Assembly (NCBI RefSeq): GCF_009451885.1
Contig: NZ_WIAO01000040.1
Location: forward strand, 1-41,806
Source: Glycomyces albidus
GTDB taxonomy: Bacteria; Actinomycetota; Actinomycetes; Mycobacteriales; Micromonosporaceae
Length of the DNA: 41,806 nucleotides
Direction of reading: 5' to 3'
Numbering within the stretch: the stretch's first letter is position 1; each line of letters opens with the position of its first letter. A program made the position numbers and the translations under genes. Of the stretch, positions 8,356 through 16,523 are shown one piece after another. The notes beneath the pieces were generated by a model. The model was not told where the DNA came from. It did no database searches and saw nothing but the letters and a program-made list of their open reading frames with translations.

Positions 8356-8433
8356 TCAGCAGGCGCACATTCGACAGCACGGCGCCGCGGCGCGCTGGGC
8401 GTCGCTGAAGCGTCCGGTGTGCTGCGTGTTCAT
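8356..8433 (-). CDS. Cys-rich leader peptide ORF upstream of metNIQ
   Basis: A 25-codon frame, ATG at 8433 and TGA at 8356-8358. The encoded peptide begins MNTQHTGRF and ends PCCRMCAC: four cysteines in the last seven residues, directly before the stop. Polycysteine leader ORFs are known in mycobacteria as cysteine-responsive attenuators of sulfur genes. There is no ribosome site; a TAGGCT box touches the ATG, so either the mRNA is leaderless with unusual spacing or the start lies elsewhere. It is 64 nt from metN. The alternative is chance, but position and composition both argue for a regulatory role. Confidence 0.5.
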   Translation of the reverse strand: MNTQHTGRFSDAQRAAAPCCRMCAC

Positions 8434-8516
8434 AGCCTAGAAGTCAAGCAGGAATTCGTGCCGAATCCAAGCGGCTGTGACGAACGCCGCGTCATCGGAA
8501 CGACACCGAGCTGAGA

Positions 8517-8522
8517 TAGGGT
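8517..8522 (+). promoter_or_regulatory. -10 box for a leaderless M16 operon mRNA
   Basis: TAGGGT is followed by 6 nt and then the ATG at 8529. Transcription would start at the start codon. There is no purine-rich ribosome site in front of the gene. Confidence 0.45.
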
Positions 8523-8528
8523 TCGGCC

Positions 8529-9830
8529 ATGACTGTTGCGACGATTCCCGCCCCGGCGTTCGCGATCGAGCGGTTCAAACTCGCGAACGGCCTGCGGGTG
8601 GTCCTCGCGCCGGACCCGGGGGCGCCCGTGGTCGGCGTCGCCGTGGTGTACGACGTGGGGATGCGCTCCGAACCCGAAGGGCGCACCGGTTTCGCCCACC
8701 TCTTCGAGCACATGATGTTCCAGGGGTCGCACAACGTCGGCAAGGCCGAGCACATGCGGCACGTCCAGTCCGCGGGCGGCACCTTCAACGGCTCGACCCA
8801 CATCGACTACACCGACTACTTCAACCTCCTCCCGTCGAACGGCCTCGAACTGGCCCTGTTCCTGGAGGCCGACCGCATGCGCGGCCCGGCGATCACCGAG
8901 GAGAACCTCGCGAACCAGGTGAGCGTCGTCAAAGAGGAGATCCGGGTCAACGTCCTCAACCGCCCCTACGGCGGCTTCCCGTGGATCAAGCTCCCGCCGG
9001 TCATGTTCGACACGTTCGCGAACGCGCACGACGGCTACGGCTCCTTCGTCGACCTCGACGCCGCCACCGTCGACGACGCCCGCTCGTTCTTCGACGCCTA
9101 CTACCCGGCCTCGAACGCGGTCCTCTCGGTCGCCGGCGACTTCGACGTCGAACAGGCCCGCGAACTCGTCGAACGCCACTTCGGGAACGTCGAGGCGCGC
9201 CCCGCGCCCGTCCACCCGTCGTTCGACGAACCCGACCTGAGCGCTGAACGCCGCGTCTCGTACGTAGACGAGCGCGCGACCCTCCCGGCCGTCGCGGCCG
9301 CCTGGCGCGTGCCCGACCCGGTCACCGACCTCGACGCGTTCCTGCCGTACGTCGTCCTCGGCGAGCTGCTCACCGACGGCGACGCGTCCCGCCTGGTCGA
9401 ACGGCTCATCCACGCCGACCGCACCGCGACCGCCGTCGCCGCGCACTGCACCTTCATGGCCGAGCCGTTCGCGTCCCGCGGGCCCACGGTCATGCTCGTG
9501 CAGGCGTTCCTGCCGCCGGGCACCGCCGTCGACACCGTGCTGGGCACGGTTGACGAGGAGCTCGCCCGCGTCGCCGAAGGTGTCGACGAGGAGGAGCTCG
9601 ACCGCGTCAAGGCCCGCGTCGCCGCCCAGCTCCTGCGCGGCGACGACTCCGTCATGGGCCGCTCGCGGCGCCTGGCGACCGCCGAGATCTTCCACGGCGA
9701 CGCCGCCATGTCGCCCCGGTTCGCGGGGCTGCTCGGCGAGGTCACCGCAGAGTCCGTCGCACAGGCGGCCGCCGCGCTCACGCCGCGGCGCCGCGCCGTC
9801 CTCGAAGTCGTCCCCGGAGGAGCTCAGTGA
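8529..9830 (+). CDS. M16 family zinc metallopeptidase, catalytic partner
   Basis: 433 residues with the inverted zinc motif HLFEH at 57-61 and a distal EEIRVNVLNRPYG region giving the third ligand. It contains two M16 domains of roughly 210 residues each. It has no signal peptide, so it acts in the cytoplasm on peptides or small proteins. In bacteria such enzymes usually pair with a second, inactive M16 subunit, which here is the next gene, overlapping by 4 nt. The start is defined by a -10 box 6 nt upstream rather than by a ribosome site. Confidence 0.88.
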   Translation: MTVATIPAPAFAIERFKLANGLRVVLAPDPGAPVVGVAVVYDVGMRSEPEGRTGFAHLFEHMMFQGSHNVGKAEHMRHVQSAGGTFNGSTHIDYTDYFNLLPSNGLELALFLEADRMRGPAITEENLANQVSVVKEEIRVNVLNRPYGGFPWIKLPPVMFDTFANAHDGYGSFVDLDAATVDDARSFFDAYYPASNAVLSVAGDFDVEQARELVERHFGNVEARPAPVHPSFDEPDLSAERRVSYVDERATLPAVAAAWRVPDPVTDLDAFLPYVVLGELLTDGDASRLVERLIHADRTATAVAAHCTFMAEPFASRGPTVMLVQAFLPPGTAVDTVLGTVDEELARVAEGVDEEELDRVKARVAAQLLRGDDSVMGRSRRLATAEIFHGDAAMSPRFAGLLGEVTAESVAQAAAALTPRRRAVLEVVPGGAQ

Positions 9831-11137
9831 CCATCCCCGTGCCCGGTCTCGCACCGGAGGTCCCCCTGTCCCTGCCGGTCCCCGTCGAGCGGACCCTCCC
9901 GAACGGCCTCCGGGTGCTGCTCACGCGCCGCCCCGGCGTCCCGCTCGCCGAAGTGCGCCTGTCGATCCCGGCCGCGCACACCGACCTCGCGGCCGCCGAC
10001 CTGCTCGCCTCGACCCTGTTCTCCGGGACCGAGACCGCGTCCATGACCGAGATCGCCCGCCGCCTCCAGGGCGTCGGCGGCGCGCTCGGCGCCGGCGCCG
10101 ACCCGGACCGGATCGCCGTGTCCGGCAACAGCCTCGCGACCGGGCTGCCCGAACTCCTCGAGACCCTCGGCGACATCCTCAAGGCCGCCGAGTACCCCGA
10201 GGCGCCGTTCGAGGTCGAGCGCTCCCGGACCATCGACGGCCTCTCCGTCGCCGAGCAGCAGCCCGACTTCCAGGTCAGCCGCGTCCTCGACGCGCGCCTG
10301 TGGGGCGACCACCCGTACGGGCACCAGCAGCCGACCGCCGCCGAGGTCGCGGCCGTCGAACGCCAGGCCGTGCTCGCACTGCACGCCTCGCGCGTCCACC
10401 CCGCCGGCGCCCGCCTCGTCATCGTCGGCGACATCGACACCGACGCGACCGCCGCCGCCGTCGAGAAGGCCCTCGGCGACTGGAACGGCGCCGGCGAGCC
10501 GCGCGCCATGGAGCCGCTTCCGGGTTTCGAGTCCGGCCCGATGATCCTGGTCGACCGGCCCGGCTCGGTCCAGTCCGCGATCCGCGTCGCCTACCCGGCG
10601 GTCGCCCGCACCCACCCGGACAACGCCGCCCAGCACCTCACCAACCTCGTCTTCGGCGGCTACTTCACCTCGCGCCTGGTCATGAACCTGCGCGAGACGA
10701 AGGGCTACGGGTACTCGCCGCGCTCGCGCGTCGACCATTCGCCGGCCGGCTCGGTCCAGCTCGCCGCCGTCGACGTCGCCACCGAGGTCACCGCGCCCGC
10801 GCTCGCCGAAGTCCGCGCCGAACTGCGCGGCATGGCCGAGAACCCGCCCTCCGAGGAGGAGCTCGGCCTCGCCCGCCGGTACGCGCTCGGCTCCATCAAG
10901 CTCGCCACCGCCACCCAGGCGGGCGTCGCGAACTACATCTCCGTCCTCGCGGCCGCCGACCTGCCGCTCTCGTGGCTCGCCGAGCACTCCGAACGCCTCC
11001 GCGAGGTCACGCCCGCCGACGTGCAGCGCGTCGCAGCCGAGCGACTCGACCCCGACCGCGCGGTCACCGTCGTCCTCGGCGACGGCGGCGAGATCCGCGG
11101 ACCGCTCGCCGAGCTGGGGGAGATCGCGGCGCCATGA
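9827..11137 (+). CDS. M16 family protein, non-catalytic partner
   Basis: 436 residues with the same two-domain fold as the gene before it (LPNGLRVLLTRRPG at the N-terminus). The HxxEH zinc motif is absent: the equivalent segment reads DLLASTLFSG. The second half keeps the R/Y pair (LRETKGYGYS) used in substrate binding by the inactive subunit. It should form a heterodimer with the 8529-9830 product. GTGA overlaps the upstream stop and the nudC ATGA overlaps its own stop, so the three are one operon. Confidence 0.85.
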   Translation: MTIPVPGLAPEVPLSLPVPVERTLPNGLRVLLTRRPGVPLAEVRLSIPAAHTDLAAADLLASTLFSGTETASMTEIARRLQGVGGALGAGADPDRIAVSGNSLATGLPELLETLGDILKAAEYPEAPFEVERSRTIDGLSVAEQQPDFQVSRVLDARLWGDHPYGHQQPTAAEVAAVERQAVLALHASRVHPAGARLVIVGDIDTDATAAAVEKALGDWNGAGEPRAMEPLPGFESGPMILVDRPGSVQSAIRVAYPAVARTHPDNAAQHLTNLVFGGYFTSRLVMNLRETKGYGYSPRSRVDHSPAGSVQLAAVDVATEVTAPALAEVRAELRGMAENPPSEEELGLARRYALGSIKLATATQAGVANYISVLAAADLPLSWLAEHSERLREVTPADVQRVAAERLDPDRAVTVVLGDGGEIRGPLAELGEIAAP

Positions 11138-12042
11138 TGCACCCGCCCCTGGCGATCGACGAGGTCGACCGGTACGCCGCGCACCGCGGCGACGACGAAT
11201 GGCTCGCCGAGGCGTGGCAGCAGGCGCAGGTCGTCGTCTGCGACCCCGAGCGCGAGCGCATCGACGCCGACGAGGACGGCCTGCGCTACTACGACGCCGC
11301 CTCCGCCCCCGAAGGCGAACGCGTCTACCTCGGCGGCGAGCACCCGCCGGTGTTCGCCGTCTTCGCCGACCTCCCCGACGGCCTCCCGGGGCGGTGGATC
11401 AAACCGACCTGGGCACGCCGCGACCTCGCGATCGCCGTGGAGGCCATCGGGATCGGCCACTGGCACGCGACCTACCGGTTCCACCCGACCACCGGCGAGC
11501 CGCTGCGCGCCCGGATGGGCGGCTGGGAACTCGCGGGCGCCAACGGCCGCCCCGTCTTCCCGCGCACCGACCCGGCCGTGATCGTCCTCATCGACGACGG
11601 CGCCGACCGCGTGCTCCTCGCGCAGCACCAGCGCTACGGCCACGTGAAGCCCGCGGTGGTGCAGAACACGATCGGGGCGGCGGCGCAGTCCACCCGCACC
11701 GGCCGGTACGCGTGCATCGCCGGGTTCGTCGAACCGGGGGAGTCCGCGGAGGCCGCGGTCCACCGCGAGGTCGCAGAGGAGGTCGGCATCCGCCTCGACC
11801 GCCTCGACTACGTCTCCAGCCAGCCGTGGCCCTACCCGCGCTCGCTCATGCTCGCGTACCGGGCCACCGCCGACGCCTCGCAGCCGCTCGCGCTGCAGGC
11901 CGAGGAGATCGCGGACGCGCGCTGGTTCACCGCCGACGAGGTCCGCCGGATGTGGGTCGAGACGGCCGACTCGACGCCGAGCGCGGTCGGGATCTCGGTG
12001 GCGCGCTTCCTCATCGAGAACTGGCTCGACGAGGGGCATTAG
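11134..12042 (+). CDS. nudC: NAD(H) pyrophosphatase / NAD-cap decapping Nudix enzyme lacking the zinc ribbon cysteines
   Basis: 302 residues. The Nudix box is at about 197-219 (GFVEPGE, REVAEEVGI), followed by the NudC signature SQPWPYPRSLM at 229-239, which specifies NAD(H). It splits NADH to NMNH and AMP and can remove NAD caps from RNA. The central segment that normally holds a four-Cys zinc ribbon reads YRFHPTTGEPLRARMGGW here, without cysteines, though PRTDPAVI follows as usual. Structural zinc is therefore probably lost. The ATG at 11134 overlaps the M16 stop; a second ATG follows at 11137. In mycobacteria nudC is also near uvrD2 and mycoredoxin. Confidence 0.88.
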   Translation: MMHPPLAIDEVDRYAAHRGDDEWLAEAWQQAQVVVCDPERERIDADEDGLRYYDAASAPEGERVYLGGEHPPVFAVFADLPDGLPGRWIKPTWARRDLAIAVEAIGIGHWHATYRFHPTTGEPLRARMGGWELAGANGRPVFPRTDPAVIVLIDDGADRVLLAQHQRYGHVKPAVVQNTIGAAAQSTRTGRYACIAGFVEPGESAEAAVHREVAEEVGIRLDRLDYVSSQPWPYPRSLMLAYRATADASQPLALQAEEIADARWFTADEVRRMWVETADSTPSAVGISVARFLIENWLDEGH

Positions 12043-12077
12043 GACCGGCCACCGGGTCCGGCCACCAGGACCGGCCG

Positions 12078-13037
12078 CTAGACCTTCGTGATCGCGGCCG
12101 CTTCGGCCGCCTCCTCCGCGTCGGCCCGCTTGGCCGAGACCGCGCGCTGCGCGGTGAAGACCCCGGCGATGACGACGAGGCCGCCGATGATCTGCGGCAC
12201 CGTCAGCGCCTCCCCGAGGAGCGCCCAGGCCGCGAGCGAGGCCACCACGACCTCCGCGTACCCGATCCCGCCGGCCACCGGCGCCGACACGAACCGCAGC
12301 CCGCTCAGGCCCAGGCCGTACGCGACCGCCGTGCACGCCACCAGCGCCGCGGCGCTCACCGCGGCGGTCATCTCGACGCCCCCGAGCACCACCTGCGACG
12401 ACAGGGCCGCCCAGTCCAGCGCCCACGGGGTCGCGAGCGGCGCCAGGGCCGCCGCGCCGACCGCGAAGCCGACCGCGAGGAGGATCCGCACGTCGACCTT
12501 CGCGGTGAGCTTCTCGCCCGACAGGAAGTACGTGGCCTGGCAGGCCGCGGCCGCCGAGCCGGCGACGAGGCCGACCGCGTCGAGGCGCAGCCCCGACCAG
12601 ACCTCGACGACGATGCACAGGCCGATGATGCTCAGCAGCACGCCGATCACGGCCGAGCGCGGCAGGACCGTGCGCCGCACGAACCGCACCCAGGCCGCGA
12701 CCACGATGGGGCCCATGAACTCCAGGAGCAGCGCGATGCCGACCGGCAGCCGCTCGACGGCGATGAAGTAGAACGCCTGCACCGCGGCGATCGCGGTGAG
12801 GCCGAACAGCGCGAGGGCGCCCCACGGCAGCCGCGTCCCGGCGCGGAGCGTCCGCACCAGCGGCACCGCCGCGACCGCGATCGCGAGGACCCCGACCCCG
12901 CAGACGCGCAGCCACGTCACCTGAATCGGGGTGAGCCCGGCCTGGATGACCACTTTGCCGAACGGGCCGCACACGCCGAAGAACAGCGCGGCGGCGAGGA
13001 CGAGGGAGACGCCGAGGGCGGCGCGGGGTGAGGTCAT
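12078..13037 (-). CDS. EamA/DMT-family transporter
   Basis: About 319 residues with ten hydrophobic helices arranged as two five-helix EamA repeats; the second repeat contains GGIGYAEVVVASLAAWALLGE, here abbreviated to YAEVVVASLAAW. Members export amino acids or other metabolites; the substrate is unknown. The start is placed at 13037 (MTSPRAALG) with GGAG 8 nt upstream; the open frame continues to 13199 but would add a Pro/Arg-rich tail. The C-terminus is a charged Ala/Glu segment. It faces nudC convergently with 35 bp between. Confidence 0.82.
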   Translation of the reverse strand: MTSPRAALGVSLVLAAALFFGVCGPFGKVVIQAGLTPIQVTWLRVCGVGVLAIAVAAVPLVRTLRAGTRLPWGALALFGLTAIAAVQAFYFIAVERLPVGIALLLEFMGPIVVAAWVRFVRRTVLPRSAVIGVLLSIIGLCIVVEVWSGLRLDAVGLVAGSAAAACQATYFLSGEKLTAKVDVRILLAVGFAVGAAALAPLATPWALDWAALSSQVVLGGVEMTAAVSAAALVACTAVAYGLGLSGLRFVSAPVAGGIGYAEVVVASLAAWALLGEALTVPQIIGGLVVIAGVFTAQRAVSAKRADAEEAAEAAAITKV

Positions 13038-13170
13038 GGCAGGGCTCCACGGGTCGACCGACGGACAGGGCGCGGCGGGGCCGGGATCGGGCCCGGTACC
13101 AGGGGTGCCGGGCCGCGGCCGACGCGCGGGATCGGTTGAGGGGCCGCCCGAACGGTACACCCGTTCAGAG

Positions 13171-13208
13171 GGCAAAGAAAAGGCCCGGGACGGATCCATC
13201 CCGGGCCT
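13171..13208 (-). terminator. Intrinsic terminator of mycoredoxin gene
   Basis: AGGCCCGGGA pairs with TCCCGGGCCT across an 8-nt loop and, on the minus strand, is followed by TTTTCTTT. It ends minus-strand transcription from the mycoredoxin gene before the EamA promoter region. Confidence 0.75.
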
Positions 13209-13212
13209 GAAT

Positions 13213-13243
13213 GCTTAGCGACCACCCCTCGAAGTCGCTAAGC
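13213..13243. other. Second perfect 10-bp hairpin
   Basis: GCTTAGCGAC pairs with GTCGCTAAGC around an 11-nt loop, 4 nt from the terminator stem. There is no T-tract on either side. It may be a backup terminator, an mRNA 3' stabiliser or a protein-binding dyad. Confidence 0.4.
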
Positions 13244-13322
13244 AAGCTTGACGAGTCAACTATAGGGCATCGTACCGGCTTCGTGTCCTAAACGTGACCA
13301 TAGTCTCGGCATGTGGCACAGG

Positions 13323-13556
13323 TCAAGCCGCGATCTTCGCTTTCACCTGCGCCAGAGAGGGATTGGTGAGCGCCGAGCCGTCGGCGAACCGCACGGTCGG
13401 GACGGTCGCGTTGCCGCCGTTGACCCCCATGACGAACTCGGCGGCCGCCGGGTCCTCCTCGATGTTGACCTCTTCGTAGGCCAGGCCCTCCCGGTCGAGC
13501 GCCGACTTCAGCCGCCTGCAGTAACCGCACCAGCTGGTGCTGTACATGGTGATCAT
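13323..13556 (-). CDS. mrx1: Mycoredoxin (glutaredoxin-like)
   Basis: 77 residues with the active site WCGYC (Cys10 and Cys13) in an N-terminal MYSTSWCGYC strand-helix, the cis-Pro loop TVPTV at 51-55, and GSALTNPS near the end. It reduces protein-mycothiol mixed disulfides in the cytosol. AAGGAGG lies 4 nt before the ATG at 13556, which excludes the longer open frame. It is divergent from uvrD2 across 136 bp, the same arrangement as in mycobacteria. Confidence 0.9.
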   Translation of the reverse strand: MITMYSTSWCGYCRRLKSALDREGLAYEEVNIEEDPAAAEFVMGVNGGNATVPTVRFADGSALTNPSLAQVKAKIAA

Positions 13557-13692
13557 CGATCCTCCTTCTCCACCGACCATAACGCGATACCGCCCCGGGG
13601 CATTCCTCCGGACCGTGGCCCTCCTCACGTTGCCCCCCTTGCGGGTGAGCGGCGCCGGAGTTCCCGTCGGAGGTCTCTGGAACACTGGCGGG

Positions 13693-15837
13693 ATGAGTGC
13701 GCGCGACCGGGCCATCGAACAACTCCTCTCCGGACTCGACCCTGAGCAGCGCGAGGCGGTGACGGCCGACCCCGGACCGGTCTGCATCCTCGCCGGCGCC
13801 GGCACCGGCAAGACCCGCGCCGTCACCCACCGCATCGCCTGGCGCGTCCTGCGCGGCGACATCCGCGGCCAGCACGTCACCGCCGTCACCTTCACCGCCC
13901 GCGCCGCCGGCGAGATGCGCGACCGCCTCCGCGGCCTCGGCGTCGCCGGCGTCAACGCCCGCACCTTCCACTCCGCCGCGCTCCGCCAGCTCCGCTACTT
14001 CGGCACTCGCCGCTTCGGCGGCCAGCTCCCCGAACTCGTCGACTCCACCCTCAAGTTCATCGCCATCGCCGCCGCCCGCGCCGGCCTCCAGACCTCCCGC
14101 GCCAAGAACTTCGACCTCGCCACCGAGATCGAATGGGCCGCCTCCTCCCTCATCGGCCCCGACGACTACGTCAGCGCCATCGCCGCGCTCGGCCGCGACG
14201 CCCCGGCCGCCCCCGAGGACGTCGCCAAGGTCTACGCCGCCTACATCGACGCCAAGCGGCGCGCCGGCGTCATGGACTTCGCCGACGTCCTCGCCCACAC
14301 CGCCGACATGATCACCGAGGACGAGTCCGCCGCCGACCGCATCCGCAGCCAGTACCGCTTCTTCGTCGTCGACGAGTACCAGGACGTCACTCCGCTCCAG
14401 CAGCGCCTCCTCGACGCCTGGCTCGGCGACCGCGACGACCTCACCGTCGTCGGCGACGCCAGCCAGACCATCTACTCCTTCACCGGCGCCACCTCCAGGT
14501 ACCTCCTCGACTTCACCCGCAAGTACCGCGGCGCCTCCCTGGTGCGGCTCGTGCGCGACTACCGCTCCACCCCCCAGGTCGTCGGCCTCGCCAACCAGAT
14601 CATCGGCGAATCCAAAGGCCGCGAGGCGAAGATGCGCCTCGAACTCGTCGGCCAGCGCCCCAGCGGACCGGACGTCACCGCCGAGGTGTTCGCCGACGAG
14701 GCCGAAGAGGCCGACATGACCGCCCGCCGCTGCCGACAGCTCATCGCCGACGGCACCAGCCCCTCCGAGATCGCCGTCCTCTACCGCACCAACGCCCAGT
14801 CCCAGGCGTACGAGGAGGCGCTGGCCTCCTACGGGGTCCCCACGGTCGTCACCGGCGCGGCCCGCTTTTTTGACCGGCCCGAGGTGCGCCAGGCGGTGAT
14901 CGCGATGCGATCGGCGTCGAAGACCGACATCGGGAGGATGCCGCTCGCCGAGGCCGTCCCCGCCGCGCTCGACGCGGTCGGCTGGCGCGCCGACGCCCCG
15001 CCTTCCGGTGGCGCCCAACGCGAAGCATGGGAAGCCGTCGCGGCGCTCGTGGCCCTGTCGGAGCAGTTCCTGGACCACCACCGCGCGGACCCCGACCAGG
15101 ACGGCCCCGACCCCGACCTCGAGGCGTTCTGCGCCGAGCTCGGCCGCCGCGCCGCCGAGCAGCACGCCCCGGCCGTCGAAGGCGTCACCCTCGCGAGTCT
15201 CCACGCCGCCAAGGGCCTCGAATGGGACGCGGTCTTCCTCGTCGGCTTGGCCGACGGCACCCTCCCGACCACGTTCGCGCGCACCGATACCGCGCTCGAA
15301 GAGGAGCGGCGCCTCCTCTACGTCGGCATCACCCGCGCCCGCGAGCGCCTCCAGCTCTCGTACGGCCTGGCCCGCACCTCCGGCGGGCGTGAGCGGCGAC
15401 TGTCCCGCTTCCTCGCACCGCTCGGACTCGGCGGCTTCCCGACGATGCCCGAACCGAGCGCCGCCAAGCCGCGCTCGTCCAAGAAGACGGCGAAGGTCCT
15501 CGACTGCTCGGGCTGCGGCAAGCCGCTCACCGACGCGCGCGACCGCAAGCTGGGCCACTGCTCCGACTGTCCGGCCACGATGGACGAAGAGCTGTTCGAG
15601 CGGCTCCGCGAGTGGCGCGTGAGCGTCGCCAAGCGCGACGGCAAGCCCGCCTTCACCGTCTTCACGGATGTGACCTTGATCGCGATCGCGGAGCGCTGTC
15701 CGGCATCCGACAGGGAACTCGCGTCCCTCCACGGCATCGGCAAGTCGAAGCTCGACAAGTACGGACCAGCGGTGTTGCACCTGGTCAACGGCGGTGCAGT
15801 GGTCGACGCGGTCGAGATGTGCGGGGAGGGATCATGA
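13693..15837 (+). CDS. uvrD2: ATP-dependent DNA helicase UvrD2 with HRDC domain
   Basis: 714 residues of superfamily 1A helicase: Walker A AGAGTGKT at 34-41, the DEYQD box of motif II, GDASQTIYSF (motif III), and LHAAKGLEWDAVFLVG plus VGITRARERL near the end. A tetracysteine zinc motif (CSGCGKP, HCSDCP) and a C-terminal HRDC domain (LIAIAERCPASDRELASL) follow, the hallmark of actinobacterial UvrD2. It unwinds 3'-tailed DNA in repair and replication. The start at 13693 is chosen because the domain begins there; the frame is open back to 13537. Its stop overlaps a small basic ORF. Confidence 0.92.
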   Translation: MSARDRAIEQLLSGLDPEQREAVTADPGPVCILAGAGTGKTRAVTHRIAWRVLRGDIRGQHVTAVTFTARAAGEMRDRLRGLGVAGVNARTFHSAALRQLRYFGTRRFGGQLPELVDSTLKFIAIAAARAGLQTSRAKNFDLATEIEWAASSLIGPDDYVSAIAALGRDAPAAPEDVAKVYAAYIDAKRRAGVMDFADVLAHTADMITEDESAADRIRSQYRFFVVDEYQDVTPLQQRLLDAWLGDRDDLTVVGDASQTIYSFTGATSRYLLDFTRKYRGASLVRLVRDYRSTPQVVGLANQIIGESKGREAKMRLELVGQRPSGPDVTAEVFADEAEEADMTARRCRQLIADGTSPSEIAVLYRTNAQSQAYEEALASYGVPTVVTGAARFFDRPEVRQAVIAMRSASKTDIGRMPLAEAVPAALDAVGWRADAPPSGGAQREAWEAVAALVALSEQFLDHHRADPDQDGPDPDLEAFCAELGRRAAEQHAPAVEGVTLASLHAAKGLEWDAVFLVGLADGTLPTTFARTDTALEEERRLLYVGITRARERLQLSYGLARTSGGRERRLSRFLAPLGLGGFPTMPEPSAAKPRSSKKTAKVLDCSGCGKPLTDARDRKLGHCSDCPATMDEELFERLREWRVSVAKRDGKPAFTVFTDVTLIAIAERCPASDRELASLHGIGKSKLDKYGPAVLHLVNGGAVVDAVEMCGEGS

Positions 15838-15914
15838 CTTCGCGAAGGGGCCGCAAAAACTTTCTTTCGAAACCTGCGAAAAAGACGTTGCGCTCCCAAG
15901 CGAGTCGGGCGTAG
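15834..15914 (+). CDS. Small basic ORF coupled to uvrD2
   Basis: 26 codons; the ATG overlaps the uvrD2 stop as ATGA and follows GGGGAGGG by 3 nt, a strong ribosome site. The peptide starts MTSRRGRKNF and has nine Arg/Lys and no acidic residue. It resembles no family I know. The last codons run into the whiB7 promoter region, so it could be a real small protein, or its translation could influence that promoter. Chance remains possible. Confidence 0.4.
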   Translation: MTSRRGRKNFLSKPAKKTLRSQASRA

Positions 15915-15917
15915 CGT
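15878..15917 (+). promoter_or_regulatory. whiB7 promoter with A-tract next to the -35 box
   Basis: TTGCGC at 15888-15893 and TAGCGT at 15912-15917 are spaced 18 nt. GAAAAAGA at 15878-15885 ends 2 nt before the -35. WhiB7-controlled promoters, including that of whiB7 itself, are known to carry an AT-rich stretch just upstream of the -35, bound by the AT-hook of WhiB7. Autoactivation is therefore likely. It implies a leader of about 600 nt. Confidence 0.55.
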
Positions 15918-15977
15918 TGCTCGGGAGCCAGGGAGAGGTGTGCGCCTCAGACCCCGGCAAGTAGGAGATGAAGACCA

Positions 15978-16010
15978 ATGTTGACCATGGAACCCGGAAA
16001 GGAGGGGTAG
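15978..16010 (+). CDS. Candidate whiB7 upstream ORF (10 codons)
   Basis: The peptide is MLTMEPGKEG, with GGAG 10 nt before the ATG. It stops 3 nt before the ATG of the next leader ORF, whose ribosome site lies inside it, so its translation would control initiation at 16014. A longer overlapping frame (15968-16066) starts at an adjacent ATG but has the GGAG directly abutting. Upstream ORFs are a known part of whiB7/wblC antibiotic sensing. Confidence 0.35.
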   Translation: MLTMEPGKEG

Positions 16011-16013
16011 ACG

Positions 16014-16424
16014 ATGTTGCTGCTCAGCGAAACCTCGCACGCACAGCCCGGCGCGACCACGCGTGAGCCGGCTTTCGGCGTTTATCGCCACATCGCGCCC
16101 GTCTTCGCCCAGCTCCGTGGCACCACTCTGCCCGTTGCCGTCCTGACCACGGCTCCGAGCACCGTCAACACGATTGACAACACCACCGATATGGGCGTCG
16201 TGACCCTTCGTGGGCGTGGCCGTGCAGTCGCCGGCCTCGGTTGGCAGCCGGTTTCCGGCTCCAAGAAGCGTCACGGCGTCACCCGCGGGAGACCGCCTCG
16301 AGAACCGCACCGGTTGGGCTTACAGGAGAAAGCCCGACTCGGACCTCTCGAGGCCGCGAATCCCGCAACCGGGATCGCGGCCTTTTTGTTTGGCGTGAAA
16401 CGCCAGGTCGCGGCCCGTCAGTAG
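16014..16424 (+). CDS. Candidate whiB7 leader ORF with strong ribosome site
   Basis: The ATG at 16014 follows AAAGGAGG by 8 nt, the best ribosome site in the leader. The frame starts MLLLSETSHA and stays open for 136 codons through the antiterminator and terminator arms to 16424. It is Arg/Thr-rich and looks like no known family. Ribosomes moving along this ORF would disrupt the hairpins at 16285-16390; slowed ribosomes would change which one forms. It may thus be a sensing ORF rather than a protein gene. Alternatively only its first part matters. Confidence 0.4.
   Translation: MLLLSETSHAQPGATTREPAFGVYRHIAPVFAQLRGTTLPVAVLTTAPSTVNTIDNTTDMGVVTLRGRGRAVAGLGWQPVSGSKKRHGVTRGRPPREPHRLGLQEKARLGPLEAANPATGIAAFLFGVKRQVAARQ
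16285..16366 (+). promoter_or_regulatory. Antiterminator pairing in the whiB7 leader
   Basis: GCGGGA (16285-16290) can pair with TCCCGC (16361-16366), and CCTCGAGA (16296-16303) with TCTCGAGG (16346-16353). These fourteen pairs use the left arm of the terminator at 16352-16390, so the two structures exclude each other. This is the layout expected for drug-responsive attenuation of whiB7. Confidence 0.55.
16352..16390 (+). terminator. Intrinsic attenuator in the whiB7 leader
   Basis: GGCCGCG-A-ATCCCG pairs with CGGGATCGCGGCC (one bulged A) around a CAAC loop and is followed by TTTTTGTTT. It lies 134 nt before the whiB7 ATG and about 430 nt after the likely transcription start, where it would end transcription prematurely in the absence of ribosome-targeting stress. 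Confidence 0.8.
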
Positions 16425-16523
16425 AAGAACACGAGACAGATTGCGAAGCAATTGAGTCCTCACACCGCACTGATGCGACCGACCGTCGACCCGACCATCG
16501 ACATGAGAGAGGAGACCGAGTCC

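Noticed and set aside
8292..8433. SAM or other methionine riboswitch before metN
   Set aside because: No conserved SAM-riboswitch core or T-tailed terminator is visible. The short Cys-rich ORF explains the leader better.
9550..11133. Upstream part of the frame that contains nudC
   Set aside because: It lies out of frame inside the M16 genes and is Arg/Pro-rich. The real nudC start is the ATG overlapping the M16 stop.
13288..15780. A long minus-strand frame opposite uvrD2
   Set aside because: Shadow of a GC-rich gene; no ribosome site and no recognisable domain.
16174..16202. TTGACA at 16174 as the whiB7 promoter
   Set aside because: No TANNNT box lies 16-19 nt downstream. The site at 15888-15917 has both boxes and the A-tract.
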